Assembly (NCBI RefSeq): GCF_000443165.1
Contig: NZ_ATJV01000070.1
Coordinates: 149,771 to 213,770 of the forward strand
Length of the DNA stretch: 64,000 nucleotides
Source: Thauera terpenica 58Eu
GTDB lineage: Bacteria > Pseudomonadota > Gammaproteobacteria > Burkholderiales > Rhodocyclaceae
Direction of reading: 5' to 3'
Position 1 is the stretch's first letter, and each line of letters starts with the position of its first letter. Positions 62,452 to 64,000 of the stretch are shown here, piece by piece. The translations under genes and the position numbers were made by a program. A model generated the notes under the pieces. That model saw only the letters and a program-made list of their open reading frames with translations, had not been told where the DNA came from and did not search any database.

Positions 62452-63240
62452 ATGGAAGACACCCAGATCCGTCGCCTCGGCGACGAGCTCTACGACGCCC
62501 TGCGTCAGCGCCGCACGCTCGCACCGCTCACCGACCGTCACCCCGAACTCAGCATCGACGACGCCTACCATATCTCGCTGCACATGTTGTCGCGGCGCGA
62601 GGCCGATGGCGAGAAGGTGGTAGGCAAGAAGATCGGTGTCACCAGCAAGCCGGTGCAGGACATGCTCAATGTGCACCAGCCCGACTTCGGCTTCCTCACC
62701 GACACCATGCACTACCCCGACGGCGCCACCATTTCGCTGTCCAAGGCCGGTCTCATGCAGCCGCGTGCCGAAGGCGAGATCGCCTTCATGCTCAAGACCG
62801 ACCTGCAGGGCCCGGGGGTGACCAGGGACGACGTGCTGACCGCAACCGCCTGGGTGGCGCCCTGCTTCGAGATCGTGGACTCGCGCATCGATGACTGGAA
62901 GATCAGGATCCAGGACACCGTGGCCGACAACGCCTCATGCGGCGTATTCGTCATCGGCGCACAGCATACCGACCCGGCGGGCCTGGACCTGGCCGCGGTG
63001 CGCATGCGCATGACGCGCAACGGCGAGGCCGCCGGCGAAGGCCTGGGCTCGGCGGTACAAGGCCATCCGGCCGAGGCGGTGGCGTGGCTGGCGAACACGC
63101 TGGGCGCCTTCGGCATCCCGTTTCGCGCCGGCGAGCTGATCCTGTCCGGGTCGCTGGCACCCCTGGTTCCGGCCCGCGCGGGCGATCGCTTCGAGATGGA
63201 AATCGAAGGTCTGGGCAGCTGCTCGATCGCCTTTTCCTGA
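62452..63240 (+). CDS. tesE: 2-Hydroxypenta-2,4-dienoate hydratase (TesE/HsaE-like)
   Basis: This enzyme hydrates 2-hydroxydienoates to 4-hydroxy-2-oxo acids after meta-cleavage; in steroid degradation the substrate is 2-hydroxyhexa-2,4-dienoate. The 262-residue protein has the MhpD-family signatures KIGVTSKPVQDMLNVHQPDF, PRAEGEIAFMLKTDL, APCFEIVDSRIDDWKI and TVADNASCGVFVIG. It precedes the acetylating aldehyde dehydrogenase gene, as in tesEFG. The assignment to the steroid rather than a catechol pathway rests on the neighbours (flavin reductase, KstD); a catechol role is the alternative. Confidence 0.9.
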   Translation: MEDTQIRRLGDELYDALRQRRTLAPLTDRHPELSIDDAYHISLHMLSRREADGEKVVGKKIGVTSKPVQDMLNVHQPDFGFLTDTMHYPDGATISLSKAGLMQPRAEGEIAFMLKTDLQGPGVTRDDVLTATAWVAPCFEIVDSRIDDWKIRIQDTVADNASCGVFVIGAQHTDPAGLDLAAVRMRMTRNGEAAGEGLGSAVQGHPAEAVAWLANTLGAFGIPFRAGELILSGSLAPLVPARAGDRFEMEIEGLGSCSIAFS

Positions 63241-63374
63241 TTTGTGCGCTTTGCAGGTGGGCGGCCGCACTTTCCTCCCTCTTCCCGTACTGCCGCACAT
63301 CCTGCAAACCCTGAAATAAACACCCCTGGTAGCAAGGCGGGCCACGTGTTGCCGTCTGCTGGAGAACTGAAGCC

Positions 63375-64000
63375 ATGAGCAAGAAAATCAAGTGCGCCCT
63401 CATCGGTCCGGGCAACATCGGCACCGACCTGCTGTACAAACTCAAGCGCAGCCCGGTGCTGGAGCCGGTGTGGATGGTGGGCATCGACGCCACTTCCGAA
63501 GGCCTGGCGCGGGCGCGCGAGATGGGCCTCAAGACCACCGCCGACGGTGTCGATGGGCTGCTGGCGCACGTGCTGGCCGATGGTGTGCAGATCGCCTTCG
63601 ACGCCACCAGCGCCTATGTGCACGCGGAGAACAGCCGCAAGCTCAATGAGCTGGGCGTGCTCATGATCGACCTCACTCCGGCTGCGGTCGGCCCCTTCTG
63701 CGTGCCGCCGGTCAATCTGGTCGAGCATGTGGGCAAGGGCGAGATGAACGTGAACATGGTCACCTGCGGTGGCCAGGCCACGATCCCGATGGTGGCCGCG
63801 GTGTCGCGCGTGCAGGCGGTGAGCTACGGCGAGATCGTCGCCACCGTGTCGAGCAAATCGGCCGGCCCGGGCACGCGCAAGAACATCGACGAATTCACCC
63901 GCACCACCGCCGGAGCGGTGGAGAAGGTGGGCGGCGCCAAACAGGGCAAGGCCATCATCATCCTCAACCCGGCCGAGCCGCCGCTGATCATGCGCGACAC
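63375..64000 (+). CDS. tesF: Acetaldehyde/propionaldehyde dehydrogenase, acylating (TesF/HsaG-like), 3' cut by window edge
   Basis: The window holds about 208 residues of the usual 300. [20 protein letters not shown] is the Rossmann start, and [20 protein letters not shown] contains the acylating cysteine. [20 protein letters not shown] follows. With the aldolase TesG, expected next, it converts the aldehyde from 4-hydroxy-2-oxohexanoate cleavage to propionyl-CoA (acetyl-CoA in catechol pathways). A GGAG sits upstream of the ATG. It lies 134 bases after tesE; that gap shows no clear regulatory site. Confidence 0.93.
   Translation, partial: MSKKIKCALIGPGNIGTDLLYKLKRSPVLEPVWMVGIDATSEGLARAREMGLKTTADGVDGLLAHVLADGVQIAFDATSAYVHAENSRKLNELGVLMIDLTPAAVGPFCVPPVNLVEHVGKGEMNVNMVTCGGQATIPMVAAVSRVQAVSYGEIVATVSSKSAGPGTRKNIDEFTRTTAGAVEKVGGAKQGKAIIILNPAEPPLIMRD

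Noticed and set aside
1..64000. CRISPR arrays, tRNA or rRNA genes, phage or transposase genes
   Set aside because: Reading through the intergenic regions I saw no spaced repeat arrays, no cloverleaf-like tRNA sequences, no rRNA segments and no transposase or integrase frames.

Overview
The window is GC-rich, densely coded DNA from a proteobacterium, most likely a betaproteobacterium of the Rhodocyclales/Burkholderiales type (Thauera, Azoarcus, Zoogloea or Comamonas relatives). This rests on the fused CysNC, a TeiR-like LuxR regulator, and a TesE-TesF meta-cleavage pair beside KstD-type dehydrogenases, as in aerobic steroid degraders. I saw no rRNA, tRNA, CRISPR array or intact insertion sequence. 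The genus is inference.

Layout. (1) 1-3645: sulfate activation and PAP recycling (cysD, cysNC, cysQ). (2) 3821-9045: a TetR regulator, a PAPS-type sulfotransferase, a DUF1214-type protein, an SDR and a luciferase-like flavoprotein. (3) 9059-10821, minus strand: serA and a ferritin-like protein. (4) 11107-17847: a first CoA-thioester side-chain module (thiolase-like protein, DUF35-dehydratase fusion, MaoC protein, acyl-CoA ligase, two acyl-CoA dehydrogenases), followed by a decayed TPP-enzyme fragment. (5) 18437-23072: a quinone/electrophile defence set (WrbA, pirin, MDR oxidoreductase, glutathionyl-hydroquinone reductase, divergent LysR). (6) 23138-36590: accessory genes (Crp-type regulator, HMA protein plus P-type ATPase, hydroxyacid dehydrogenase, TlpA-like protein, RND pump, RelBE-like toxin-antitoxin pair, MFS exporter, secreted hydrolase). 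(7) 36646-44747, minus strand: a second side-chain module (ChsH2-like fusion, four acyl-CoA dehydrogenases, MaoC, Ltp2-like thiolase, SDR) in one tight operon. (8) 44998-64000: the steroid core, with a LuxR regulator, MFS transporter, SDRs, enoyl-CoA hydratase, FadH-type flavoprotein, acyl-CoA ligase, KstD and a second KstD-like flavoprotein, aldehyde dehydrogenase, chemoreceptor, flavin reductase, TesE and the start of TesF.

How it fits together. The core genes fit the aerobic 9,10-seco pathway. KstD desaturates ring A, the flavin reductase feeds a flavin monooxygenase, and TesE/TesF finish the C5 product of meta-cleavage. The two DUF35/MaoC/thiolase/ACAD modules would shorten CoA-activated side chains or the C/D-ring remnant. 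The oxygenases (KshA, HsaA, HsaC) are not in the window and presumably lie beyond it.

The most interesting signal is a 16-bp palindrome, TCGTCYGAAYGGACGA. It occurs as three near-identical copies and two degenerate copies, each in the upstream intergenic region of a region-8 promoter or of the region-7 operon. One degenerate copy lies in the promoter of the LuxR regulator itself. This looks like a steroid-regulon operator.
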